DNA from: Lysobacteraceae bacterium NML95-0200
Lineage (GTDB): Bacteria; Pseudomonadota; Gammaproteobacteria; Xanthomonadales; Xanthomonadaceae
DNA length: 58,488 nucleotides
Direction: 5' to 3'
NCBI GenBank assembly: GCA_002798255.1
Contig: NWQQ01000032.1
Location: 1 to 58,488 of the forward strand
In this document: positions 1 to 8,698 of the stretch, piece after piece
How positions within the stretch are numbered: the first letter of the stretch is position 1
Layout: every line of letters starts with the position of its first letter
Notes under the pieces: model-generated
What the model was told of the DNA's origin: nothing
Database searches by the model: none
The model's input: only the letters and a program-made list of their open reading frames with translations
Position numbers and translations under genes: made by a program

Positions 1-148
1 TGCCAGCGGCGCACTCGGCACCCTCAAGGGTGAGGCCAGACTGTGGCGCGGCCATCACGGCTGCGGGCAAGCTAGCTGCCAAAAGACTGCATGCAATTGC
101 CTGGAAAAGCTTGGAGCGGGTGTTGCTGCAACGGGCTTTGGATTTCAT
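1..148 (-). CDS. Exported protein of unknown function, N-terminal part only
   Basis: This is an open frame that starts at an ATG (148-146) and runs off the left edge, giving 49 codons without a stop. The residues read as a Sec signal peptide: a basic start (MKSKARCSNTRSK), a hydrophobic core (LFQAIACSLLAASLPAAV) and a likely cleavage after VMA or AMAA-like residues near position 33. GGAG lies 7 bases before the ATG. The gene is downstream of ruvA on the same strand but 350 bases away, so it probably has its own promoter. The mature part seen is too short to name a family; TonB-dependent receptors and other periplasmic proteins can begin this way. Confidence 0.55.
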   Translation of the reverse strand, partial: MKSKARCSNTRSKLFQAIACSLLAASLPAAVMAAPQSGLTLEGAECAAG

Positions 149-502
149 CGGGTTTCTCCGGAATTCTGGAATCCGCACTCATGCAAGTGCGGCGCACTTG
201 TCTTACAGCATCGCCTTTCTATCACAAGCTGCCCCCGATAATTCAGCCGATAACGCCCCTCATTGCCAGGCAATTTACAAAAATTAAACAAAATCAGTGT
301 ATTAAGCGATTTTATTAGCGTGCAATAACAGCAGCGCAGAAAAACATGAATAGGGAAACTCCTGATTTTTATTGCGCCGCACAACGTTAATTGCGCAACC
401 CAGCGCCTATTTGCAATCAGAATGCACCTGTTTTGCAGCCCAACATACCAAACCGTACAGCCCTCCTCCGGCAGGAGGCACGCACTTCAGTCCGGATGCA
501 AA
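149..502. other. Intergenic region between ruvA and the left-edge gene
   Basis: About 350 bases without a credible gene. The centre (roughly 270-330) is clearly richer in A and T than the surroundings and presumably carries the promoter of the leftward exported-protein gene, although I could not fix convincing -35 and -10 boxes. A short inverted repeat (CCTCC 462-466 with GGAGG 74-78 of the 400s, i.e. 474-478) follows ruvA and could be a weak terminator, but it has no T tract. Short open frames here have no homology signal. Confidence 0.5.
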
Positions 503-1093
503 TTATTTCAAGGCGGCCTGCAAGGCTTTGCGAATGATCTGTTCGGCGCTATCGCCATCCGTCGCGGCCTTTTTCGCCATGCGTTCGGCCTCGGCGGGTT
601 TGTAGCCCAGTTGTTGCAGGGCGATGGTGGCTTCGCCCAGCGCATCCATCGCGCCTGTGGCTAATACCGGCGTAGCCGCCGCGCCGCCCAGGTCTGCTGC
701 GCGGTCACGCAGCTCCAGCACCATGCGCTCGGCGGTTTTCTTGCCGATGCCGGGAATGCGGGTCAATGCGGTGACATCGGCGGTTTGGATGAGCCGTGCA
801 AAATCGCTCACCGAGACACCGGAAAGTACCGCCAGGGCGATTTTGGCGCCGATGCCGCTGACTTTCTGCACATCACGGAACAGCCGCCGCTCGGCTTCGC
901 TCAAAAACCCATACAGCGCCACGCTGTCTTCTTTCTGCGCGTAATGGGTATGCAGGCTGACCTCGCGCCCGACTTCCGGCAGGTCATAGAACGTGCTCAT
1001 CGGCACTTCCAGCTCATAGCCTACGCCATGCACATCCACCACCAGCCATGGCGGCTGTTTGTGAATCAGGATGCCTTTCAATCGACCAATCAT
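503..1093 (-). CDS. ruvA: Holliday junction branch migration protein RuvA
   Basis: RuvA binds four-way DNA junctions as a tetramer and loads the RuvB motor for branch migration. The 196-residue length is normal. The OB-fold domain occupies about residues 1-64, followed by two helix-hairpin-helix motifs ([15 protein letters not shown] near 78 and [16 protein letters not shown] near 110) that contact the junction backbone, and a C-terminal RuvB-binding domain from about 148. Its ATG overlaps the ruvC stop (ATGA), so the two are translationally coupled. ruvB does not follow within the window; the next gene downstream is an unrelated exported protein. Confidence 0.97.
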   Translation of the reverse strand: MIGRLKGILIHKQPPWLVVDVHGVGYELEVPMSTFYDLPEVGREVSLHTHYAQKEDSVALYGFLSEAERRLFRDVQKVSGIGAKIALAVLSGVSVSDFARLIQTADVTALTRIPGIGKKTAERMVLELRDRAADLGGAAATPVLATGAMDALGEATIALQQLGYKPAEAERMAKKAATDGDSAEQIIRKALQAALK

Positions 1094-1626
1094 GTCTGTC
1101 TCCTGCCCCAGGCCTCGCGCACGCCAAGGCCAAGCCGCGCCGCACTGGCGCGCACATGGGCATGGGTGATGGCCACCGCCAGGGCATCGGCGGCATCGGC
1201 CTGCAATTTTCCACTCAAGCCCAGCATCACCGCGACCATATGCTGCACCTGCTGTTTGTCAGCGCCGCCCTTGCCAACCACGGCCAGCTTCACTTCCTTG
1301 GCGGCGTATTCGGCCACCGGCAGGTCACGCGCCACGCAGGCGGCAATCGCCGCGCCACGCGCCTGTCCCAGCTTGAGTGCACTCATCGCGTTATTGGACA
1401 GAAACACCTGCTCGATGGCGACTTCATCGGGGCGGTATTCGGCAATCAGCGCCCACAGGCCATCCAGCAGCAGGCGCAGGCGCCTGGGAAAATCCTCGGC
1501 GCCCAGCAATTTGATGGGCTGGTAATGCACGGCCTTCATGCGGCCATCGGCCAGCACGTCAATGATGCCGATGCCGGTACGCTGCGAGCCGGGGTCAATC
1601 CCCAAAATGCGCGTGGCAGCGGTCAC
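1090..1626 (-). CDS. ruvC: Crossover junction endodeoxyribonuclease RuvC
   Basis: RuvC is the dimeric, metal-dependent resolvase that cuts Holliday junctions symmetrically. The protein has 178 residues. The four acidic catalytic residues are visible as D11 (LGIDPGS), E72 (AIEQVF), D144 and D147 (ADAADALA), with the same 72-residue interval between the second and third as in the E. coli enzyme. The start is GTG at 1626, whose GTGA overlaps the pmpR stop, indicating coupling. Together with pmpR, the GNAT gene and aspS upstream, it forms one tightly packed minus-strand cluster. Confidence 0.97.
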   Translation of the reverse strand: MTAATRILGIDPGSQRTGIGIIDVLADGRMKAVHYQPIKLLGAEDFPRRLRLLLDGLWALIAEYRPDEVAIEQVFLSNNAMSALKLGQARGAAIAACVARDLPVAEYAAKEVKLAVVGKGGADKQQVQHMVAVMLGLSGKLQADAADALAVAITHAHVRASAARLGLGVREAWGRRQT

Positions 1627-2342
1627 TGTTCGGGCAGCTCGGCATTGCTGTAAACCGCCTGCACATCGTCCATATCGTTCAGCCAGGCAAGCAGTTTTTG
1701 CACCTTTTCGGCTTCTTCGCCGGCCACAGCCACATCGTTATCGGCACGGTAGGTGACTTCAGCAAAACCGGCTTCAAGACCGGCAGCCAGCATCGCAGCC
1801 TTCACGCTGCTGAAGTCCTCCGGCGCGGTGATGACATCCAGCGCACCATCGTCATACACCACCACATCCTCGGCACCGGCCTCAATCGCCGCCTCGGTGA
1901 TGGCATCCTCATCACTGTCCGGCGCATAGCTCAGGATGCCGAGCTTCTTGAACATGAACGCCACCGAGCCTTCGGTGCCCATATTGCCGCCGAACTTGCC
2001 AAAGGCATGGCGCACATCGGCCACGGTACGCACGCGGTTATCGGTCAGGCAATCGACAATCACCGCCACACCACCCGGCGCATAGCCCTCGTAACGGATT
2101 TCCTCGTATTCCACCCCCTCAAGCTCACCAGTGGCCTTTTTGATGGCGCGCTCAATCACATCCTTGGTCATATTGACCGACAAGCCCTTGTCGATGGCGC
2201 TGCGCAGCCGTGGATTGCCCCCGGGGTCACCACCACCGGCACGCGCAGCCACGGAGATTTCGCGGATGATTTTGGTGAAGATTTTGCCGCGTTGGGCATC
2301 CACCGCATTTTTGCGGGCTTCAATCGAGGGGCCACGTCCCAT
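1623..2342 (-). CDS. YebC/PmpR family transcriptional regulator or translation factor
   Basis: A 239-residue YebC/TACO1 family protein. Members act as DNA-binding regulators (PmpR) and, as shown for some relatives, help ribosomes through difficult sequences; which role applies here cannot be told from sequence. It starts [22 protein letters not shown], cut here for length, a variant of the common MAGHSKW start that I recall from xanthomonads. I chose the ATG at 2342 because AAGG sits 6 bases upstream; an in-frame TTG two codons earlier lacks support. Typical family residues include [14 protein letters not shown] and [10 protein letters not shown]. It precedes ruvC, the common arrangement in this group. 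Confidence 0.93.
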   Translation of the reverse strand: MGRGPSIEARKNAVDAQRGKIFTKIIREISVAARAGGGDPGGNPRLRSAIDKGLSVNMTKDVIERAIKKATGELEGVEYEEIRYEGYAPGGVAVIVDCLTDNRVRTVADVRHAFGKFGGNMGTEGSVAFMFKKLGILSYAPDSDEDAITEAAIEAGAEDVVVYDDGALDVITAPEDFSSVKAAMLAAGLEAGFAEVTYRADNDVAVAGEEAEKVQKLLAWLNDMDDVQAVYSNAELPEQ

Positions 2343-2496
2343 AAGCAACCTTGTGTGTGATGGAGGGGGGCGTATTTTACGCGCTACGCATCAACGGGTC
2401 GGAAGCGGCAAGCTGCCCGCATGCTCAAACCATTCATCCAGATGCCCTACAACAGCAGTATTCAGCGCGTTGCTACCAGCAATGACGACAAGTGAT

Positions 2497-3021
2497 TCAA
2501 TCCGTCAGCGCCTTGCGCAAGATGTATTCCAGATCGCGCGCCTGCCCGACTGGAAACAGGTATTGCCCGACTCGCTCAAAGCCCTGGCGCTGGTAAAAGC
2601 GTTGTGCCCGGTCGTTCTGGCTCCATACGCCCAGCCAGATGGCTTGCGGACCATTGCGCCACATCCAGTGCTCAGCCTCGGCAAACAGCTGCTGTCCCCA
2701 GCCAGCCCCCTGGTGCGTGGCCAGCACATAAAGGCGCTTGAGCTCCATATCACCGGAAAGGACGGACTCATGCGGCAGGTCGCAAGGCCCGGCAAGGGCA
2801 TAGCCCTGCGCCTGGCCTTGCGCATCTTCAGCGATCCATGCAGCGCAACCGGCTTCATCCAGCGCATCGCGGTATTTCTCCGCGGTGTAGGTGCTGGCAA
2901 GAAATTCGGCCAAATCCGCAGCTGCGTACAGATGCGCAAAGGTTTCGCTGAAGGTCGTGCGCGAGAGCGCCGCCAGCACTTCGGCATCGGCACTGCTGGC
3001 GCGACGGATTTGCAAACTCAT
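2497..3021 (-). CDS. GNAT family N-acetyltransferase
   Basis: A 174-residue single-domain GNAT enzyme that should transfer an acetyl group from acetyl-CoA to an amine; the substrate is unknown. The pyrophosphate-binding loop (Q/R-x-x-G-x-G/A) is seen as [17 protein letters not shown] around residues 98-113, and the C-terminal motif B as [20 protein letters not shown] around 133-152. Its ATG overlaps the aspS stop by four bases, so it is probably co-translated with aspS. A gap of about 150 bases separates it from pmpR, enough for a separate promoter for the pmpR-ruvCA part. Confidence 0.85.
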   Translation of the reverse strand: MSLQIRRASSADAEVLAALSRTTFSETFAHLYAAADLAEFLASTYTAEKYRDALDEAGCAAWIAEDAQGQAQGYALAGPCDLPHESVLSGDMELKRLYVLATHQGAGWGQQLFAEAEHWMWRNGPQAIWLGVWSQNDRAQRFYQRQGFERVGQYLFPVGQARDLEYILRKALTD

Positions 3022-4784
3022 GCACCTGGCTCGCTGCGTACCGCGACATGCACTTCGGCCAGCTGCGCATCATCAATCGGCGAAGGCGCATCGGTCATCA
3101 GGCATTGCGCGCTGGTGGTCTTGGGGAAGGCAATCACATCGCGAATCGACTCGGTACCGGCCATCAATGCAGCGATGCGGTCAATGCCAAAGGCGATGCC
3201 GCCGTGCGGCGGCGCGCCATATTTGAGCGCATCCAGCAAGAAGCCGAACTTGGCCTGCTGCTCCTTGGCATCAATGCCGAGCAACTCGAACACCGCCGCC
3301 TGCATCTGCGGGCGATGGATGCGGATTGAGCCACCACCAATCTCGTTGCCGTTCAGCACCATGTCATAGCCACGGCTGACTGCGGTGGCGGCATGGGCGC
3401 GCAGCTCATCGATGCTGTCCACCGCAGGCGCCGTGAACGGGTGATGCAGGGCGACGAAGCGTCCGGCCTCCTCGTCCCATTCAAACATCGGGAAATCGGT
3501 CACCCACAGCGGCTTCCAAGCGTCCTCGACCAAGCCAAAATCCTTGCCGGCCTTGAGGCGCACCGCGCCCATGAAATCGCTGACCGTGCTGTACTTGCCC
3601 GCACCAAAGAACACGATATCGCCATTGCCTGCCCCTACATGCTTCAGCAAGGCGGCAAAGGCGGCCTCGTCAAAGAATTTCTGGATGGGCGAAGTGATTT
3701 CGCCGCTGTCGGCAATCTTGATATAGGCCAGCCCCTTGGCACCGTGCTTGGCCGCATGTGCGCTGTATTCATCAATCTGTTTGCGACTGAGGCTGGCGCC
3801 ACCGGGAATGCGCAGCGCCGCCACGCGGCCATCGGCCTCATTGGCCGGGCCGGTGAACACCGCAAAACCGCTGTCCTTGACCTGCTCGGCCACGTCAACA
3901 AGCTCCAGCGCGATGCGCAGATCGGGCTTGTCCGAGCCGTAACGCCGCATCGCCTCGGCCCAGGTCATGCGCGGGAATGGCTCGTCCAGCTCAACCTGGA
4001 TGACTTCGCGGAATACATGACGAATCATCTCTTCCACCGTGTCCTGCACATCACGCTCATCCACCCAGGCAAATTCCATGTCCAGCTGGGTAAACTCCAG
4101 CTGGCGGTCGGCGCGCAGCGCTTCATCGCGGAAGCAGCGGGCAATCTGGTAATAGCGGTCAAAGCCCGCCATCATCAAAATCTGCTTGAACAGCTGCGGC
4201 GACTGCGGCAAGGCGTAGAACTCGCCCGGATGCATGCGCGCGGGCACCAGAAAGTCGCGCGCCCCTTCCGGCGTAGCCTTGGTGAGAATCGGCGTTTCAA
4301 TATCCTGAAAACCGCGTGCATCAAGCCAGGCGCGCAGCGCACTGACCAGCTTGGTGCGGGTACGCATTTTGCGTTGCATCTCGGGGCTGCGCAGGTCCAG
4401 ATAGCGGTATTTCAGGCGGATATCCTCGCCAGGATTTTCATGGTGATGGAACGGCAGCGGCTCGGCCTTGTTCAGTACCTCGATTTTCTCGGCCAGAACT
4501 TCCACCCGCCCGGTTTTGATTTTGTCATTGACGCTATGGCGCGCACGCACCTTGCCGGTAATCCGCAACGCATCTTCATAGCCAAGCGTGGCCGCCACCG
4601 CCAGCGCCTCGGCATTGCCCGGCAGATCCGCTGGCTCGGCCACCACCTGCACGATACCTTCATGGTCACGCAGGTCGATGAACACCACCCCGCCCATGTT
4701 ACGGGCAACGTCTGCCCAACCGCACAAAGTAATGGTTTGGCCGATGAGAGCCTCATCGACAAGGCCGCAAAAATGGCTACGCAT
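3018..4784 (-). CDS. aspS: Aspartate--tRNA ligase
   Basis: AspRS is a class II synthetase that charges tRNA-Asp with aspartate. At 588 residues it has the bacterial length. The N-terminal anticodon-binding OB fold covers about 1-110, class II motif 2 is in [19 protein letters not shown] near 215, the bacterial GAD insertion lies in the middle, and motif 3 is [13 protein letters not shown] at about 529-541. A GGA-type ribosome site lies 6 bases before the ATG. Whether it also charges tRNA-Asn cannot be decided by eye. It heads the cluster aspS-GNAT-pmpR-ruvC-ruvA. Confidence 0.97.
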   Translation of the reverse strand: MRSHFCGLVDEALIGQTITLCGWADVARNMGGVVFIDLRDHEGIVQVVAEPADLPGNAEALAVAATLGYEDALRITGKVRARHSVNDKIKTGRVEVLAEKIEVLNKAEPLPFHHHENPGEDIRLKYRYLDLRSPEMQRKMRTRTKLVSALRAWLDARGFQDIETPILTKATPEGARDFLVPARMHPGEFYALPQSPQLFKQILMMAGFDRYYQIARCFRDEALRADRQLEFTQLDMEFAWVDERDVQDTVEEMIRHVFREVIQVELDEPFPRMTWAEAMRRYGSDKPDLRIALELVDVAEQVKDSGFAVFTGPANEADGRVAALRIPGGASLSRKQIDEYSAHAAKHGAKGLAYIKIADSGEITSPIQKFFDEAAFAALLKHVGAGNGDIVFFGAGKYSTVSDFMGAVRLKAGKDFGLVEDAWKPLWVTDFPMFEWDEEAGRFVALHHPFTAPAVDSIDELRAHAATAVSRGYDMVLNGNEIGGGSIRIHRPQMQAAVFELLGIDAKEQQAKFGFLLDALKYGAPPHGGIAFGIDRIAALMAGTESIRDVIAFPKTTSAQCLMTDAPSPIDDAQLAEVHVAVRSEPGA

Positions 4785-4871
4785 GGTTATCCAAAGGCAA
4801 TCAAACAGGGGGCGTTAGTGTACGCCAGCCCTGACCTTCCGACACCCTGAAGTGGCCATTCAAGCCCCCCC

Positions 4872-5390
4872 CTATTGTGACTGCTTGCCGCTGACTGGCT
4901 GCTCACCCTGTGCTGACACGGCATCAGCCGAAGGCGCTGCTTGTGCTGGACGCCCCGTGGCAATACGTACACCGCGCGCCTTCATCCAGGCATCGAATTC
5001 ATCCGCCGTCATACGCCTGCCATTCTGGGTCATATCAAAACGCCAAGGCGTATTGTCATGTGCAGTTTTTGGTTGATAAGCCGCCGGATCATTGGGATTG
5101 ACAGGGCTGGGAACCGGTACAGCTGCGGCAATGCGACAAGCCTCGATTTTCATCCGCAGCAATACCTGTTCCACAGACAGCGACTGATCATAAGCTTGGG
5201 AGAGTACCCCTGTGGGCGCCCCAAGCTCACTGGTGTGTGAGTACAGCTCCTGCGCTACCGATGCCATTGCGCCTGCTGCCTGCGGCAGCGCCTGCGGCAC
5301 ATCGGTACAGCTTGGCGCCGGTGTATTGGCCTTGAGCAAACCTGCAACAAAGATCAGCGGCAGTGCAATCAGAGTATGGTGAGGACGCAT
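4872..5390 (-). CDS. Exported protein of unknown function with a C-terminal RFDMTQNG motif
   Basis: A 172-residue protein with an N-terminal signal peptide (MRPHHTLIALPLIFVAGLL, then KANT). I chose ATG at 5390, which has GGAG 6 bases upstream; a TTG four codons earlier lies inside that ribosome site. Near the C-terminus it carries WRFDMTQNGRRMTADEFDA followed by WMKARGVRIATG, a motif that I recall from other small exported proteins of xanthomonads and that ends such proteins with little else conserved. The last 20 residues are Ala, Ser and Gln rich. No enzyme motif is visible. It lies alone between aspS and the OmpA gene terminator. Confidence 0.75.
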   Translation of the reverse strand: MRPHHTLIALPLIFVAGLLKANTPAPSCTDVPQALPQAAGAMASVAQELYSHTSELGAPTGVLSQAYDQSLSVEQVLLRMKIEACRIAAAVPVPSPVNPNDPAAYQPKTAHDNTPWRFDMTQNGRRMTADEFDAWMKARGVRIATGRPAQAAPSADAVSAQGEQPVSGKQSQ

Positions 5391-5469
5391 GAGGGTCTCC
5401 AATAAAGCTCGCCAAGCTTATCAAAAATATTTCTCAAGCTGCAAAAAACAAAGTCGCTCCGCCCAGCAA

Positions 5470-5499
5470 CAAGAAACCCGGCCAAAGCCGGGTTTCTTG
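5470..5499 (-). terminator. Intrinsic terminator of the ompA-like gene
   Basis: A perfect 13-bp stem (5470-5482 with 5487-5499) closes a 4-base loop 22 bases after the ompA-like stop. Read leftward, the distal arm ends in GGGTTTCTTG, so the T-rich part is inside the stem end, a common layout. It isolates ompA from the exported-protein gene downstream. Confidence 0.8.
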
Positions 5500-5521
5500 G
5501 ATACGACACTCAAAGTCCGGA

Positions 5522-6664
5522 TCAGTTCTGGACGTTGAGTTCGGTACGACGGTTGACTTCACTGCGGCAAGCCGGCGAGGTCTGCGGGGTGTTTTCCAGC
5601 GGACGGCTTTCACCGTAGCCCACCGGGCCTGCCAGACGGCTGGCTTCGATACCGTTGCGAACCATGTAGTCATACACGGCACGCGCACGACGCTCGGACA
5701 GCGACTGGTTGTAGGCATCCTTACCGCAGAGGTCGGTGTGACCTGCCACTTCCACATTCATTTGTGGATAACGCTTCAGGATTTCCACGGCTTCGTTCAG
5801 GATCGCCACGGCATCCGGACGCAGGGTGGACTTGTCAAAGTCAAAGTTCACGCCCTTGAGGTCGATGCTGACCGGAACGGCACAGCCATCCGGACCCACA
5901 GCGGTGCCAGCGGCAGTGCCCGGGCAGCGGTCGTTACAATCGTTGACACCGTCACCATCACTGTCCATATCGGCGCAGCTCGGCGGAGCCGGCGGAGTCG
6001 GCGGCGGCGGAGCCACAACCGGGGCAGCCGGTTCCGGCCCCAAGGCAACGGTCAGACCCACCGAAGCAAGCAGATCCACGAACTGGCTTTGCTGCTTGTA
6101 AGCCACAGCCTGCTGCAGCGGCATGCCGGAGGGACCTGCCTGCACTTTGTCAAAGTCAACACGGGCACCCACTTCAGTACGCAGGTCAACGCGGCCAAAA
6201 TCAGCCTGCAAGCCCAAGCCCAAGTTCAATGCAGCATTGTTGTCCTTGTGCTGAGCCGGGTGATTGCCATGAATATCCGGTGCACCATTGGTACCGATGA
6301 ATTCTTCTTCATGGCGCTGCATGCCAACGCCGACCTTCACATACGGCCACCAGTTACGGTCGGCACCACGGAAGTGATAGCGCGCATCTACCGAGGCGCC
6401 ATACTGGCTCCACCACAGGTTGGGGTTCGCGGTCTTGGCCGGATTCTGGTAGTTCAGCTCCAAATCGAGCGACCAGTTCGGCGAGAAAAATTTGCCAAAG
6501 CCAACCGTACCAAAGATTGCATCATCGGTACCACGATCCTTATCCTGGAAATTGACACCGGTACCGGCAGAAACGTACCAGCGGTCATCGAACTCCTGAG
6601 CCATGGCGGAATGCGCCATACCCATGCCACACAGCAATGCGGCGCAGAGGAGTTTCTTGTTCAT
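5522..6664 (-). CDS. OmpA family outer-membrane protein with thrombospondin-3 calcium repeats
   Basis: A 380-residue outer-membrane protein anchoring the envelope to peptidoglycan. A 22-residue signal peptide ends SAMA before QEF. Residues about 25-220 form an eight-strand OmpA/OprF-like barrel, followed by a Pro-Ala linker (VVAPPPPTPPAPP), a short calcium-binding stretch (DMDSDGDGVNDCNDRCPG) and the OmpA C-terminal domain with the peptidoglycan-contacting Asp and Arg in GHTDLCGKDAYNQSLSERRA. Two extra cysteines in this domain (LCGKD and ACRSEV) could form a disulfide. AAGGAG lies 8 bases before the ATG, a strong ribosome site fitting an abundant protein. It is monocistronic, with its own terminator. 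Confidence 0.92.
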   Translation of the reverse strand: MNKKLLCAALLCGMGMAHSAMAQEFDDRWYVSAGTGVNFQDKDRGTDDAIFGTVGFGKFFSPNWSLDLELNYQNPAKTANPNLWWSQYGASVDARYHFRGADRNWWPYVKVGVGMQRHEEEFIGTNGAPDIHGNHPAQHKDNNAALNLGLGLQADFGRVDLRTEVGARVDFDKVQAGPSGMPLQQAVAYKQQSQFVDLLASVGLTVALGPEPAAPVVAPPPPTPPAPPSCADMDSDGDGVNDCNDRCPGTAAGTAVGPDGCAVPVSIDLKGVNFDFDKSTLRPDAVAILNEAVEILKRYPQMNVEVAGHTDLCGKDAYNQSLSERRARAVYDYMVRNGIEASRLAGPVGYGESRPLENTPQTSPACRSEVNRRTELNVQN

Positions 6665-6928
6665 ACTTTGAGCTCCTTAAAGATGCTTGTCTAGCGAGTG
6701 AAAGTGTACCGCAACGATGCTTGAACCCGGAGGGAACAATCCAGCGTCTTGACACGCAGCCATCTGACAGCGCGCCGGGTAAGCAAAAGACTACGGGCAA
6801 CTGTGTGAAAGCTACGTTAACAATAGCATAACAGTCCTGCCCAACAAAGCTCCGGCAGCCACCGGATTCAAACATGCGGAGCAATGTAACAAACCCTCTG
6901 CACCACATTAAAGGGACAGTCCGGGGAC

Positions 6929-7660
6929 TCACCAGATCATGAATTCGGCACGGCAGCCGGCATCCACCCAAACGGTATTCTTATCCCAGCCCCAGCTAAT
7001 CCCTTCGTGACAGGCTGCGCTGGAAAGCTGGCGCACCAGCACGACCTGGCTGACCCCGGAAACGCGGCATTCATGACGCTCGCCGCCGCGGGATTCGCAG
7101 CGCAGGCTCTGGCCGTTGTCGTGGTTTTGGGGCTGCTTCTCGCGCAACAACCTGCGCCAGAAGCCCGGTTGGCTGCTGGTACGCACTTCAAACTCGGCGC
7201 GGCAGCCACGCGAGACCCAGATGCGATCCGGCTCGAATCCCCAGCTGCGTCCCAGTGTGCAATCGGGTCTGGAGAGCTGGCGCAGCAGGCGCACGCCATT
7301 GCGGGTATCGATCGGGCAGTCCACTTGCATGCCGCTGCGGGATTCGCAACGTATCCGCCGCCACAGCATCGCACCCTGTGTATCGGTGTGACTTGGGCGC
7401 AATACGCCAAACTCGCCACGACAGCCGCGCGCAACCCAAACGCCGCCTTCGTCCTGCCCCCAGGAGTGGTCACGCACACAGGCGGTGCGCGAGAGCTGGC
7501 GCAGCAGCACGGCTTCGCCCGCAAACGGGAAGGCGCATTGCTGCCAGCGTTCGGCGATGGATTCGCAGGTGATTCTGTCAGATGGCAGCGATTCTGCCTG
7601 CGCCGCTTGGCTGCCCAGCGCCATCAAAACCAGCCAGCCGGAAAACATGCTTTTCACCAT
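6929..7660 (-). CDS. Exported DUF3011 protein with three repeats
   Basis: A 243-residue exported protein of unknown function. After a signal peptide (hydrophobic core FSGWLVLMALGSQAAQA) it holds three copies of the cysteine-rich DUF3011 unit of about 55 residues, at roughly 32-86, 104-158 and 188-243. Each has the pattern CES...C...LLRQLS..C....SWG......VWV..GCR.EF, so four conserved cysteines per unit suggest disulfides or a lectin-like fold; this is inference. The start is uncertain, because neither the ATG at 7660 nor that at 7648 has a clear ribosome site. The gene ends about 264 bases before ompA and probably has a separate promoter. No role is known to me. Confidence 0.8.
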   Translation of the reverse strand: MVKSMFSGWLVLMALGSQAAQAESLPSDRITCESIAERWQQCAFPFAGEAVLLRQLSRTACVRDHSWGQDEGGVWVARGCRGEFGVLRPSHTDTQGAMLWRRIRCESRSGMQVDCPIDTRNGVRLLRQLSRPDCTLGRSWGFEPDRIWVSRGCRAEFEVRTSSQPGFWRRLLREKQPQNHDNGQSLRCESRGGERHECRVSGVSQVVLVRQLSSAACHEGISWGWDKNTVWVDAGCRAEFMIW

Positions 7661-7712
7661 GCGCCCAATTTACCGCGTCAGCGTGAAGCCGTGGAGAAAC
7701 TGCCCCCGGAAC

Positions 7713-8696
7713 TTACGCGCGGAAAAAATCAAACGCCAGTACATCGGCGATTTTTCCGGTGTTTTGCAGCGCCATCAGTAGCCGGTCGATGCCCAGCGCC
7801 ACCCCGGCGCAGTCGGGCAGGCCATGTGCCAGCGCCGCCAGCAGATGCGAGTCGATGGGCGGAATCTGCGCATCGCCGCGCTGCTGGCGCAGCCTGACAT
7901 CGCGGGCAAAACGCTCGCCCTGCTCTGTCGCATCGGCAAGCTCGTGATAGCCATTGGCAAGCTCCAATGGCCCCAGATACAGCTCGAAACGCTCGGCCAC
8001 CGGATAGCCATCGCCATCATCACGCAGCCGTGCCAGGGCGCATTGGCTGGCCGGGTAATCATGCAGCACGGTGATGGCATCGGCAGCAAATCTTGGCTGG
8101 ATGCAGTGGGTCATCAGCAAATCCAGCCAGTCATCGCGCGTCAAACCATCCGGGGCAATCAGCACATCGCCCAGCGCCGCCTGCAATTCCCCGGTGCTGG
8201 CGGTAAACGCATCCAGCCCCAGGCTGCGCTGGAACAATTCGCGATAGCTGATGATTTCAACGCTCACCGCCTTGCGCCCCACTAGCGCCAGGGCGGCCTG
8301 TACCAAGTCGATGGTTTCGACGATGAGCTGATGATGATTCCAGCCCAGCCGATACCATTCCAGCATGGTGAACTCGGGATTGTGGCGGCCACCAGCTTCG
8401 CCATCGCGGAACACCCGCCCCAGCTCGTAACAATCGCCTACCCCGGCTGCCAAGAGCCGTTTCAACGGGTATTCCGGCGAGGTGCGCAGCCAACGGGTGG
8501 CCGGGCCGCCTTCGGTACGGCCGGAGAAATGCAGCGAAAACGGGGCGATATGCACATCGGTGACGCCTGCTTGCGAGAGCATCGGGGTTTCCACCTCCAA
8601 CACCTCGCGGGCATGGAAAAACTCGCGAATCAGGCGGTTCAGGCGGGCGCGCAGGCGCAGCGCAGCGAATTCAGCAGAAGGTTGCCAATGACTCAT
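7713..8696 (-). CDS. epmA: Elongation factor P--(R)-beta-lysine ligase
   Basis: EpmA (also PoxA, GenX, YjeA) is a LysRS-like class II enzyme without an anticodon domain that attaches beta-lysine to EF-P, helping ribosomes through proline stretches. The 327-residue length fits. Motif 2 is seen in YELGRVFRDGEAGGRHNPEF and the family signature in ELANGYHELADATEQ; motif 3 is GVALGIDRLLMAL near the C-terminus. I chose ATG at 8696, where homologous sequence begins (MSHWQPSA), two bases after the mutL stop, so it is the second gene of a mutL-epmA unit. efp and epmB are not in the window. Confidence 0.93.
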   Translation of the reverse strand: MSHWQPSAEFAALRLRARLNRLIREFFHAREVLEVETPMLSQAGVTDVHIAPFSLHFSGRTEGGPATRWLRTSPEYPLKRLLAAGVGDCYELGRVFRDGEAGGRHNPEFTMLEWYRLGWNHHQLIVETIDLVQAALALVGRKAVSVEIISYRELFQRSLGLDAFTASTGELQAALGDVLIAPDGLTRDDWLDLLMTHCIQPRFAADAITVLHDYPASQCALARLRDDGDGYPVAERFELYLGPLELANGYHELADATEQGERFARDVRLRQQRGDAQIPPIDSHLLAALAHGLPDCAGVALGIDRLLMALQNTGKIADVLAFDFFRA

Positions 8697-8698
8697 CT

